Shown: piece after piece, positions 29,040 through 37,415 of the stretch
Layout: each line of letters opens with the position of its first letter
How positions within the stretch are numbered: position 1 is the first letter of the stretch
From: Neptunomonas japonica DSM 18939
GTDB lineage: Bacteria > Pseudomonadota > Gammaproteobacteria > Pseudomonadales > Balneatricaceae
Assembly: GCF_000422765.1 (NCBI RefSeq)
Contig: NZ_AUGR01000005.1
Span: forward strand, 1-64,000
Direction of reading: 5' to 3'
Length of the DNA: 64,000 bases
Made by a program: the position numbers and the translations under genes
Notes under the pieces: model-generated
What the model was told of the DNA's origin: nothing
The model's input: only the letters and a program-made list of their open reading frames with translations
Database searches by the model: none

Positions 29040-29215
29040 TGCTAAGAATTGAGGTCCCAGCGCCAATAACGCAAGTCTCAAATAGAGCACCAGCTGAAAT
29101 TTGGGAAGTAACAGCGCACACGGCCTCAACGACTACTGGTGTAGCTCGTGAATTTTTTGAAGCAATTTTTAAGGCTAAACACCAATTAGAGAGTGCTTAT
29201 GAGAGGTTCTTATAA
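29039..29215 (+). pseudogene. kdsC: kdsC relic: last ~58 codons of Kdo-8-P phosphatase
   Basis: A 58-codon open frame whose ATG overlaps the kdsD stop (TAATG) and whose stop lies 2 bases before lptC. The product aligns by eye to the C-terminal end of KdsC: VSNRAPAEIWEVTAHT with VADAHPLL..ADYVT, and TGVAREFFEAIFKAKHQLE with GAVREVCDLLLLAQGKLD (E. coli KdsC from memory), with one residue gap. The HAD catalytic part (DxDG motif and the other three motifs) is absent. The position, kdsD-kdsC-lptC, is exactly that of kdsC. The frame has stayed open, so it may still be translated; catalytic activity is impossible without the HAD core. Another phosphatase would be needed. Confidence 0.75.
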
Positions 29216-29217
29216 GC

Positions 29218-29787
29218 ATGTTACTGACGCGCAGCAAAACCAGGATTTCTTTGGCAATATTGCTACTGTTGCCTCTCTTTTTTTATTGGATTATCAACTC
29301 CGATTCCAATATAGAAGACACCTTTGACGCTGAAATAATCAGCGGCGTTGATTACTTTATGAAATCAGCTACCAGTAAAGAATTCAATGAAAATGGAGAG
29401 CTTCTGCGTACGCTTAGTGCAAACGAGCTTAACCATTTCCCAAGAGCAAAACGCACTACACTGAAACAACCTCATATTACTTTAATGGCTGATAATAGTG
29501 TCCGCTTAAACAGCAAAAGCCTTTCAGGCATTGCTTATGATAATATCGACCGCTTCGACCTTGTTGAACAAGTTATCGTCACGCATAATCCAACAAGCCC
29601 GATACCAAGTGTATTAAAAACATCAAGCCTGAGCCTATACCAAGCTCAAGGAACGGCAAAGACAAACGCGCCCGTTGAGATCACCCAACAATCCAATACA
29701 ACAACAGCTACGGGCATGATTATTAACTATAAAATGAATACATCTGAATTACTTTCTGATGTAAAAGGCACTTTCCATGCTAAATAA
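29218..29787 (+). CDS. lptC: LPS export protein LptC
   Basis: 189 residues with one N-terminal membrane anchor (~9-27) and a periplasmic beta-jellyroll (DYFMKSATSKEFNENGELLRTLSANELNHFP). It passes LPS from LptB2FG to LptA. It overlaps lptA by 11 bases, as usual for coupled lpt genes. Weakly conserved family; position decides the name. Confidence 0.92.
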   Translation: MLLTRSKTRISLAILLLLPLFFYWIINSDSNIEDTFDAEIISGVDYFMKSATSKEFNENGELLRTLSANELNHFPRAKRTTLKQPHITLMADNSVRLNSKSLSGIAYDNIDRFDLVEQVIVTHNPTSPIPSVLKTSSLSLYQAQGTAKTNAPVEITQQSNTTTATGMIINYKMNTSELLSDVKGTFHAK

Positions 29788-30283
29788 CAGGTCATTAATA
29801 CACCTCTTTATGCTTATCAGTGTATTGTTCAGCTCATTTTGCTTGGCGCTCCCAACCGATCGCAAGCAGCCTATTCATATAAGTGCGGACAGTGCTCGCA
29901 TTGACGATAATACAGGTACAACAACATACAAAGGCAATGTCTTAATGACTCAAGGCAGCATGGAAATTCGAGCAGCAAAGGTCGACCTATATCGTAAAAA
30001 GGATGATGTAAGTCTAATCATCGCAACGGGGAGCCCGGCCAACTTTCGTCAAAGACCTTCAAAAGACCAACCGATCACTAACGCTTTTGGCGAAAAATTA
30101 GAATATAAAATTGCTGAACAAACCGTCACGATTACGGGTCAAGCGCGAGTAGAGCAAGACCGAGACACCTTTAGCGGTGAACGTATCGTTTACCAAATGA
30201 AAAAAGCCATCGTCAATGCATACAGCGGATCTGGGTCCTCAGGGCAACGTGTAAAAATGATTATTCAGCCTAAGGCCAATTAA
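29777..30283 (+). CDS. lptA: Periplasmic LPS bridge protein LptA
   Basis: 168 residues with a Sec signal (cleavage near CLALP). The OstA/LptA domain shows [40 protein letters not shown] spread over ~30-70. LptA polymers form the bridge that carries LPS across the periplasm to LptDE. Between lptC and lptB. Confidence 0.95.
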   Translation: MLNNRSLIHLFMLISVLFSSFCLALPTDRKQPIHISADSARIDDNTGTTTYKGNVLMTQGSMEIRAAKVDLYRKKDDVSLIIATGSPANFRQRPSKDQPITNAFGEKLEYKIAEQTVTITGQARVEQDRDTFSGERIVYQMKKAIVNAYSGSGSSGQRVKMIIQPKAN

Positions 30284-30288
30284 TACAG

Positions 30289-31017
30289 ATGAGTACTCTT
30301 CTTCAAGCGCTACACCTAGCTAAATCATACAAAAAAAGACATGTAGTTCGCGATGTCTCCCTGGAAGTTAGCAGTGGTGAAATCGTTGGGCTTCTAGGCC
30401 CAAACGGTGCAGGAAAAACCACATGCTTTTATATGATTGTAGGGTTAGTTAATACCGATAAAGGCGCTATACGCATCAATAGCGATGACGTTACACAACT
30501 ACCTATGCATGAGCGCGCCCGCAAAGGAATAGGCTACCTACCACAGGAAGCGTCTATCTTTCGCAAGCTTAGCGTACAAGACAACCTACTCGGCATATTA
30601 GAGATGCGTAAAGAACTATCAACAGAGCAGCGCAGCGAAAAGCTAGAAAGTCTCATGAACGAGTTCCACATCACACATTTGCGCGACAGCCTAGGCATGA
30701 GCTTATCAGGCGGAGAGCGTAGGCGTGTAGAAATAGCCCGAGCGCTGGCCTCTGAACCTACCTTTATTCTATTGGATGAACCATTTGCTGGCGTTGACCC
30801 TATATCTGTAAATGACATAAAGCAAACAATAAAGCACCTACAGTCTAAAGGTATTGGTATTTTAATTACTGACCACAATGTGAGAGAAACACTCGATATT
30901 TGTGAAAAAGCCTATATTGTTAGTGAAGGCGTTATTCTTGCTCAGGGGACACCAGAAGAGATACTGTCAAATGAGCAAGTAAAAGCAGCCTACTTAGGAC
31001 ATACATTTACACTTTGA
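30289..31017 (+). CDS. lptB: LPS export ABC ATPase LptB
   Basis: 242 residues. Walker [18 protein letters not shown], signature [16 protein letters not shown], Walker [14 protein letters not shown], switch ITDHN. ATPase of LptB2FG that extracts LPS from the inner membrane. Starts 5 bases after lptA; rpoN follows. Confidence 0.97.
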   Translation: MSTLLQALHLAKSYKKRHVVRDVSLEVSSGEIVGLLGPNGAGKTTCFYMIVGLVNTDKGAIRINSDDVTQLPMHERARKGIGYLPQEASIFRKLSVQDNLLGILEMRKELSTEQRSEKLESLMNEFHITHLRDSLGMSLSGGERRRVEIARALASEPTFILLDEPFAGVDPISVNDIKQTIKHLQSKGIGILITDHNVRETLDICEKAYIVSEGVILAQGTPEEILSNEQVKAAYLGHTFTL

Positions 31018-31084
31018 ATATCACATTGTAAATTTCACATTCTAAGTAAAATGAACTGCCTTATTGGAGCAACCTTGTAGTTAT

Positions 31085-32587
31085 ATGAAGCAATCATTGC
31101 AACTCAAAATGGGTCAGCACTTAACAATGACCCCTCAACTACAGCAAGCTATTCGTTTGTTGCAGCTGTCCACACTCGACCTCCAGCATGAGATACAGGA
31201 AGCATTGGACAGCAATCCGATGCTCGAAACTAGTGATGATTCTGATGAAACGCATCAACCAGAAGTACAGCAAGAAATAACCACCCCAAGTGAAGATAAT
31301 AACCTCTCACAACCCAGCGCCTCTAGTGACGAAAATATAGAGAACTCAGCAGAAGATCAGTGGAGCGACAACATCCCTACTGAACTCAGCACTGACTCTT
31401 CATGGGAAGATACTTATCAAACGGGGACAAGCAGTAGCAACCAACGAGATGACGATTCATTTTTCGAATCTAACGATTCAGCAGAAGAAACACTGCAAGA
31501 CCACCTTAATTGGCAGTTAAACTTAACGCCAATGGGTCCCGCTGACCGCTTAATTGCTGAAGCAATTATTGACGGTGTTGATAACGAAGGGTATTTACGC
31601 TCCTCTACAGAAGAGATTCTTGAGCATTTTAAAGAGAGCGAACCTGCTTTATTTGCCGAATCTGAGCTCGATGAAGTAGACGCGGTATTACACAGAATTC
31701 AACAGTTTGATCCTCCTGGTGTTGCTTCTCGTGATTTGGGCGAGTGCTTAAGCATTCAACTACGCCAACTACCGTCAGATACACCACTGCTCCCACAAGC
31801 GCTGACATTGTGCAAACAGTACATTCACCTGCTAGGTACTCGAGATTATAAACAGCTACTACGAAAACTGCGGTTAAAAGAGCCTCAGCTACAGGCTATA
31901 ATTCTCTTAATACAATCACTGAACCCCTATCCCGGTTCTCATATTTCTAGTTCAAAAGCTGAATACGTCACCCCTGATGTTTATGTTGAGAAATTCCAAG
32001 GGGTTTGGACTGTACGGTTAAATCAAGAAGCATCTCCCAACCTGAAAATTAATACAAGTTATGCTGACCTAATCCGTCGAGCTGACAGCAGCGCTGATAA
32101 CACCTACCTGAAGAACCACTTACAAGAAGCTCGCTGGTTTATAAAAAGCCTACAAAGCCGTAATGAAACACTACTAAAAGTGTCTAGTCAGATTATCGAG
32201 CGCCAATCAGAGTTCTTAGAACATGGCGATGAAGCCATGAAGCCAATGGTGTTGCACGACATTGCAGAAGCAGTAGAAATGCATGAGTCGACTATTTCTC
32301 GTGTTACTACACAAAAGTATATGCACACCCCGCGCGGCATATTTGAGTTGAAATACTTCTTCTCTAGCCATGTAAGCACCAATGATGGTGGCGCAGCATC
32401 CTCTACAGCTATTCGCGCCGTTATTAAAAAAATGATTTCTTCTGAAAATACTGCAAAGCCGTTGAGCGATAATAAAATTGCCCAACTGCTAGACCAAGAA
32501 GGAATTCAAGTTGCAAGAAGAACTGTTGCAAAATACCGAGAAGCGATGGGCATTGCTCCTTCTAATGAAAGGAAGTGTCTGGTTTAA
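31085..32587 (+). CDS. rpoN: RNA polymerase sigma-54 factor
   Basis: About 500 residues from the ATG at 31085; a TTG at 31064 would add seven residues, but family proteins begin with MKxSLxLKMGQ as here. Region I ([41 protein letters not shown]) binds activators; an acidic region II (~50-120); region III core-binding and DNA-binding parts with the C-terminal RpoN box [14 protein letters not shown]. Followed by hpf, ptsN, rapZ and npr. Confidence 0.96.
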   Translation: MKQSLQLKMGQHLTMTPQLQQAIRLLQLSTLDLQHEIQEALDSNPMLETSDDSDETHQPEVQQEITTPSEDNNLSQPSASSDENIENSAEDQWSDNIPTELSTDSSWEDTYQTGTSSSNQRDDDSFFESNDSAEETLQDHLNWQLNLTPMGPADRLIAEAIIDGVDNEGYLRSSTEEILEHFKESEPALFAESELDEVDAVLHRIQQFDPPGVASRDLGECLSIQLRQLPSDTPLLPQALTLCKQYIHLLGTRDYKQLLRKLRLKEPQLQAIILLIQSLNPYPGSHISSSKAEYVTPDVYVEKFQGVWTVRLNQEASPNLKINTSYADLIRRADSSADNTYLKNHLQEARWFIKSLQSRNETLLKVSSQIIERQSEFLEHGDEAMKPMVLHDIAEAVEMHESTISRVTTQKYMHTPRGIFELKYFFSSHVSTNDGGAASSTAIRAVIKKMISSENTAKPLSDNKIAQLLDQEGIQVARRTVAKYREAMGIAPSNERKCLV

Positions 32588-32598
32588 TATTAAGTTAT

Positions 32599-32614
32599 AA
32601 CGACATACGTCGTT
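32599..32614 (+). other. Small hairpin between rpoN and hpf
   Basis: Perfect 6-bp inverted repeat AACGAC / GTCGTT with a 4-base loop followed by TTAAAA, a few bases before the hpf ribosome binding site (GGAG). It may be a weak attenuator or an RNA-processing site that sets different levels of RpoN and HPF. No experimental support. Confidence 0.45.
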
Positions 32615-32630
32615 TTAAAAGGAGATACCT

Positions 32631-32921
32631 ATGCAAATCAATATTACAGGTCATCATGTAGAGCTTACTGAACCGCTTTCTGAATACGTACATACGAAAT
32701 TTGAGAAACTTGAGCGACATTTCGATAACATTACCAATGTACAAGTCACACTAAGCATAGACAAGCAACGTCAAAAAGCTGAAGCGGATATGCACATCGC
32801 CGGCGGCGAAATCTTTGCCACAAGCGAACAAGATGATATGTATGCTGCCATTGATGGATTGATCGATAAGTTAGATCGCCAGGTCATCAAACACAAAGAA
32901 AAAACTAAAAGCCACAAGTAA
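32631..32921 (+). CDS. hpf: Ribosome hibernation promoting factor
   Basis: 96 residues, the short HPF type. INITGHHVELTEPLSEYVHTKFEKLERHFD and KAEADMHIAGGEIFATSEQDDMYAAIDGLIDKL are the conserved stretches (each within ~2-90). It dimerises 70S ribosomes in stationary phase. AGGAG ribosome site 7-8 bases before the ATG. Usual position after rpoN. Confidence 0.95.
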   Translation: MQINITGHHVELTEPLSEYVHTKFEKLERHFDNITNVQVTLSIDKQRQKAEADMHIAGGEIFATSEQDDMYAAIDGLIDKLDRQVIKHKEKTKSHK

Positions 32922-32940
32922 CCTTTAAAACTGAAATCAC

Positions 32941-33399
32941 ATGCCCATTCTGTCACTATTATCACCAGAGCGAGTTCTTCAAAATATTGAAGGAGGAAGC
33001 AAAAAACGTATCATTGAGCTTGTCAGTAAGGTCATTGCTGAGTCAAACAATGATCTCTCTGCAGAAGCAGTATTTAGCGGCCTCATCGGCAGAGAACGCT
33101 TGGGTAGTACCGGCATAGGTGAAGGTGTGGCCATTCCACACTGTCGCCTTGCCAACGTCAAAACGGCCACTGGTGCACTCATATACTTATCCAAGCCCAT
33201 TGATTTTGATGCTATAGATAACCGCCCAGTCGACTTATTATTTTTCCTACTCGTTCCCGAAGAAGCATGTGACGACCATTTAAGTACGCTCGGGAAATTG
33301 GCTGAAGTATTCAGTCAGGAAGAGTTCCGAGACAAACTAAGAAATACACATTCAAATCAGCAACTCTTAGACGTTGCTACTCAACTGTTTCGCATTTAG
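32941..33399 (+). CDS. ptsN: Nitrogen PTS EIIA component
   Basis: 152 residues, one PTS EIIA type-2 domain. The phosphorylated histidine is His67 in GVAIPHCRL. PtsN is a regulatory phosphocarrier for potassium, nitrogen and envelope balance. Its partner NPr is two genes downstream; PtsP is not in the window. Confidence 0.95.
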   Translation: MPILSLLSPERVLQNIEGGSKKRIIELVSKVIAESNNDLSAEAVFSGLIGRERLGSTGIGEGVAIPHCRLANVKTATGALIYLSKPIDFDAIDNRPVDLLFFLLVPEEACDDHLSTLGKLAEVFSQEEFRDKLRNTHSNQQLLDVATQLFRI

Positions 33400-33409
33400 A
33401 GTTGGATCT

Positions 33410-34267
33410 ATGAAATTAGTGATCATTAGTGGGCGATCAGGCTCAGGTAAAAGCACGGCTCTACAAGCCCTCGAAGATGTTGGCTTCTATTGCATTGATA
33501 ACCTTCCGGCCAAATTGCTGCCAAACTTAATTGATCATATGCTGGAAGATGATGCACAGCTTAACCGTATAGCTGTGTGCATAGATGCTCGTAATCTATC
33601 AAGTAACCTAGAAAAATTGCCGAGTATTTGGCGAGACTTCAAAAAGCACCCGAAAATCACAGTTGAACTACTTTATGTTGATGCTTCTCACGACACGCTA
33701 TTAAAAAGATACAGCTCAACAAGACGACGCCACCCGATGGCAGAGTTAGTCAGCAACCTCCCTGACTCTATTGACTATGAACGTACATTATTAGAACCCA
33801 TTGCCGACCTTGCTGACCTGCGAATAGATACAACACTACTGTCTATTTACGAACTACGTGACATCATAAAACTGAGAATTTCTGAACGAAAAGAACAATC
33901 GCTTTCTTTACAGTTTGAGTCATTTGGTTTTAAACATGGCGTCCCTATGGATGTCGATATTGTTTTTGATATGCGTATTTTACCTAACCCATACTGGGTA
34001 GCTGAACTTAGAAAGCACACAGGACTCGACCAACCTGTAATCGACTTCCTTAGCCAAGAAAGTGACGTAAACGCCATGATAAAGGACCTTCAAGAGTACT
34101 TAGATAAATGGCTACCACACTTCATGCAAAACAACCGCAGCTATGTCACTGTAGGGATCGGCTGCACAGGCGGCCAACACCGTTCAGTTTATATCACTGA
34201 GCAACTAGCTAGCCACTTTAAATCTTATATGGATAGCGTGAACATCAGGCATCGCGAGCTGCACTGA
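33410..34267 (+). CDS. rapZ: RNase adapter protein RapZ
   Basis: About 285 residues from the ATG at 33410 (the frame opens 12 codons earlier inside ptsN). Walker A GRSGSGKST near residues 8-16; the C-terminal domain carries IGCTGGQHRSVYITEQL, the RNA/GlcN6P-sensing part. RapZ guides RNase E to GlmZ RNA and so links peptidoglycan precursor supply with the PTS genes around it. Confidence 0.95.
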   Translation: MKLVIISGRSGSGKSTALQALEDVGFYCIDNLPAKLLPNLIDHMLEDDAQLNRIAVCIDARNLSSNLEKLPSIWRDFKKHPKITVELLYVDASHDTLLKRYSSTRRRHPMAELVSNLPDSIDYERTLLEPIADLADLRIDTTLLSIYELRDIIKLRISERKEQSLSLQFESFGFKHGVPMDVDIVFDMRILPNPYWVAELRKHTGLDQPVIDFLSQESDVNAMIKDLQEYLDKWLPHFMQNNRSYVTVGIGCTGGQHRSVYITEQLASHFKSYMDSVNIRHRELH

Positions 34268-34303
34268 GCGCTCGCCACCATTGCACAGAGGAAATAAAGC
34301 GCT

Positions 34304-34573
34304 ATGCTCGAACTAAAAATCACTATTATCAACAAGCTAGGCTTACATGCGCGTGCTGCTGCGAAACTCATTAATACGACTTCTAGATTTGCCTCTGACG
34401 TACGCTTAGTTAAAGAGGGCCGCGAGGTTGATGGCAAGAGTATTATGTCGGTCATGATGCTGGCTGCAAGCAAGGGTACAGAACTCACTGTCATTGCTAC
34501 GGGTAGCGATCAAGATGATGCTATTTCTGCCATTGAAACACTTATCAACAATCGCTTTGATGAAGATGAATAA
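34304..34573 (+). CDS. ptsO: HPr-like phosphocarrier NPr
   Basis: 89 residues, HPr fold. The phosphorylation site is His15 in GLHARAAAKL, and the Ser stretch GKSIMSVMMLAAS is present. It passes phosphate from PtsP to PtsN. Last gene of the rpoN-hpf-ptsN-rapZ-npr group. Confidence 0.94.
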   Translation: MLELKITIINKLGLHARAAAKLINTTSRFASDVRLVKEGREVDGKSIMSVMMLAASKGTELTVIATGSDQDDAISAIETLINNRFDEDE

Positions 34574-34674
34574 CCCTAGATTCACGCATAGCAATTACTG
34601 AATACAACTCATCTATCCGCTATACTACAGCGACATAAAATATTGTACCGTGCGTTTTCGCAGTTAAGGGTATT

Positions 34675-36027
34675 ATGGCTACTAATGACGAAACTACAGC
34701 ACTGGACAAACTCAATCGAGCGCTGGACAGTGGTGCCTTTCAACAGGTGCGCTTCACTCTAAACAATTCGCTTCGCCCTGCCGAAGTCGCACACTTACTA
34801 GAGCAGTCTCCGCCGAAAGAGCGCGAAATTTTATGGAATCTAATTCATACCGACAACGAAGGTAAAGTACTCCAGTATCTTGCTGATGATATTCAAGCAG
34901 ACATTCTCAGCAAAATGGATACCGACCATGTCTTGGCTATCACCGAGTCACTAGACACCGATGATGTAGCAGACGTTTTACAGCAGCTACCAGAGCGAGT
35001 AACAAGAGAACTGCTGAAGATCATGGATCAGCAGAATCGTGAGCGCTTAGAAGTTGTCCTGGCCTACCCGGAAGATACTGCCGGCGGGTTGATGAATACA
35101 GACACGGTGACTATTCGTCCAGACATTACTGTTGAGACAGTATTGCGTTATATTCGTCGCCATAATGAAATACCTGAAATGACAGACAGCTTATTTGTCG
35201 TCAGTCGAAGAAAAGAATCTTATATCGGGATTCTGCCACTCACTAAGCTGCTCGTATCTGACCCCAATATTACTGTTCGTGAAATAATGAACACTGATAT
35301 TAAGCCGATTCCAGCAGAGATGCCTGATGATGAAGTTGCTTCGCTCTTTGCTAAACATGATTTAGTATCGGCACCTGTTGTAAACAAAAAAGGCAAACTT
35401 CTTGGCCGAATCACCATCGATGATGTTGTCGATGTAATTCGTGAAGACGCTGACCACTCCATGATGAGCATGGCAGGTCTTGACGATGATGAAGACACCT
35501 TTGCGCCACTGATGAAAACAACCCGACGAAGGGCGGTGTGGCTAGGCATCAACCTAATTACGGCGCTGACCGCATCCGCTGTTATCGGCATTTTTCAAAA
35601 CACGATTGATAAAGTGGTCGCACTTGCTGTTCTTATGCCGATAGTCGCCTCTATGGGCGGTATTGCAGGGAGCCAAACCCTAACACTGATGATTCGCGGG
35701 CAAGCACTAGGGCATGTTGAGCGCTCAAATGCTGGCTGGTTACTAAACCGTGAATTATTAGTCGGCGGTTTAAACGGTGTACTTTGGGCACTTGTCGTAT
35801 CGGCGGTATCGATATACTGGTTCGAAGATACCACCATCGGTTTAGTAATTGGTTTAGCCATCATCATCAACTTAATTGCTGGAGCACTGGCTGGTACTGT
35901 ACTCCCGCTGGCCCTCAAATCTTGGGGCATTGACCCCGCCTTAGCTGGAAGCGTACTCCTAACCACTATTACTGATGTGGTGGGATTTTTTGCATTTCTA
36001 GGACTGGCAACCTACTTCTACGGATAA
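34675..36027 (+). CDS. mgtE: Magnesium transporter MgtE
   Basis: 450 residues: the N domain of alpha-helical repeats (~1-125), two CBS domains (~130-255) that sense Mg, a plug helix, and five membrane helices (~285-450) with the pore stretch MPIVASMGGIAGSQTLTLMIRGQAL. A Mg-gated Mg channel. About 100 bases after npr, probably its own promoter. darP follows after 3 bases. Confidence 0.95.
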   Translation: MATNDETTALDKLNRALDSGAFQQVRFTLNNSLRPAEVAHLLEQSPPKEREILWNLIHTDNEGKVLQYLADDIQADILSKMDTDHVLAITESLDTDDVADVLQQLPERVTRELLKIMDQQNRERLEVVLAYPEDTAGGLMNTDTVTIRPDITVETVLRYIRRHNEIPEMTDSLFVVSRRKESYIGILPLTKLLVSDPNITVREIMNTDIKPIPAEMPDDEVASLFAKHDLVSAPVVNKKGKLLGRITIDDVVDVIREDADHSMMSMAGLDDDEDTFAPLMKTTRRRAVWLGINLITALTASAVIGIFQNTIDKVVALAVLMPIVASMGGIAGSQTLTLMIRGQALGHVERSNAGWLLNRELLVGGLNGVLWALVVSAVSIYWFEDTTIGLVIGLAIIINLIAGALAGTVLPLALKSWGIDPALAGSVLLTTITDVVGFFAFLGLATYFYG

Positions 36028-36030
36028 AAA

Positions 36031-36558
36031 ATGAACGAAGATAATTTCGACAACTTAGATAATGATGATGAAGACTTTATTAGTCGCTCTCAGATAAAAC
36101 GTGAAGCAGAAGCTCTACAAAAGTTAGGCGAGCGTCTAGTTGACCTAAAACCAGGGCAACTCGATAAACTCCCTATCGATGAAACACTTCGCCATGCCGT
36201 GGATGAAGCAAAAAAATTACCACACCGCAGCGCCTTACGCCGACAAATGCAGTACATCGGGAAGTTAATGCGCTATGAAGATGGTGAAGCTATAGCAAAC
36301 GCTATCGAACGCTTTGACGTCACAAAAGAAGCTCACAACAAAGTTTTTCATAAGCTTGAAAAATGGCGTGATCGTTTAATTGAGAATAACAAAGATAATA
36401 CAATGCTAGATGTCATTATCTCTGAATACCCTCACACGGATATTCAGCATTTACGACAACTAGTAAGAAACGCTCAAAAAGAAGTATCGCAAAACAAACC
36501 GCCGGCCGCTGCACGTAAGCTATTTAAATACTTACGAGAACTAGAAGAAAACCCATAG
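36031..36558 (+). CDS. darP: Ribosome biogenesis factor DarP/YjgA
   Basis: 175 residues (DUF615). Conserved stretches SRSQIKREAEALQKLGERLVDL, RRQMQYIGKLMR and the C-terminal ARKLFKYLREL are clear. DarP binds late 50S precursors. Cytoplasmic, highly charged. In Pseudomonas (recalled order) yjgA lies between pmbA and tldD; neither is present beside it here. Confidence 0.93.
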   Translation: MNEDNFDNLDNDDEDFISRSQIKREAEALQKLGERLVDLKPGQLDKLPIDETLRHAVDEAKKLPHRSALRRQMQYIGKLMRYEDGEAIANAIERFDVTKEAHNKVFHKLEKWRDRLIENNKDNTMLDVIISEYPHTDIQHLRQLVRNAQKEVSQNKPPAAARKLFKYLRELEENP

Positions 36559-36573
36559 TCATTAGTAACATAG

Positions 36574-36597
36574 TAGGCTGTTAACCTTAACAGCCTA
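36574..36597. terminator. Shared terminator between darP and nit2
   Basis: Perfect 11-bp stem TAGGCTGTTAA / TTAACAGCCTA with a 2-base loop midway between two convergent genes. There is no long T-tract on either side, so efficiency is uncertain. Confidence 0.7.
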
Positions 36598-36605
36598 TCA
36601 ACTTT

Positions 36606-37415
36606 CTAACGCTGCTGTGACAGCACAGGCATACTCTTGCGCACACGGTTCAACAGACTAGAATCTAATTCAGCAAGCGCAACACCTTCCCCCATGCAAC
36701 ACCGAGAGACAACCGTACCCCACGGGTCTATGATCATAGAGTCGCCCGAGGTTTCACGAGAGGGGCTATGCTGCCCGCCTTGATTTGCTCCAAGAATATA
36801 ACATTGAGTTTCAACAGCGCGAGCTCTCAATAAAACCTCCCAATGAGCTTCACCTGTAACCTTAGTAAAAGCAGAAGGCACAACAATAATATCAGCACCA
36901 AGCTCTCTCAACTTCCAGAAATGCTTAGGAAAACGCAGGTCATAACAGATACTCAATCCGACCTTGCCCATTTCTGTTTCGACAACAACGAACTCATCTC
37001 CCGCCTCAATAAATGCTGATTCTAGATATACACCCTGATTATCACTAACATCAACATCAAACAGATGACGCTTATCATAACGAGCAACACACCTACCGGC
37101 AGGATCAAAAACTTGCAAAGCAGAACGCACTTTACGATTCGCTGCGCTGTTACCAAGCAGAGGAAAGCTCCCTGCAAACAACCAAATCCCTAGAGATTTT
37201 GAAAGACCACTTAACCAATATAAAACAGGTTTATTCGCCTTTTCATCCTCAGCCAATGAGTAAAGCTGCTGACTATCAAAGAGTGCAAAATTTTCCGGCA
37301 ACAACACAAGTTGCGCGCCCTTAGCGGCAGCTTCTCGTATAAGAACTTCGGCTCTATTCAAGTTTATTTCAACATCAGAACCAGACACCATTTGCACAAC
37401 AGCTAAATGGGTCAT
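36606..37415 (-). CDS. Carbon-nitrogen hydrolase, Nit2/deaminated glutathione amidase type
   Basis: 269 residues of the nitrilase superfamily. The catalytic triad is visible: Glu41 (LLPENF), Lys115 (RYDKRHLFDVD) and Cys157 (LSICYDLRFP). Nit1/Nit2-like enzymes repair deaminated glutathione. Its ATG overlaps the yhdP stop by 4 bases, so it is translated with yhdP. Cytoplasmic. Confidence 0.9.
   Translation of the reverse strand: MTHLAVVQMVSGSDVEINLNRAEVLIREAAAKGAQLVLLPENFALFDSQQLYSLAEDEKANKPVLYWLSGLSKSLGIWLFAGSFPLLGNSAANRKVRSALQVFDPAGRCVARYDKRHLFDVDVSDNQGVYLESAFIEAGDEFVVVETEMGKVGLSICYDLRFPKHFWKLRELGADIIVVPSAFTKVTGEAHWEVLLRARAVETQCYILGANQGGQHSPSRETSGDSMIIDPWGTVVSRCCMGEGVALAELDSSLLNRVRKSMPVLSQQR

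Noticed and set aside
32981-33399. Antisense frames across hpf/ptsN
   Set aside because: Shadows of real genes with normal codon use on the plus strand.
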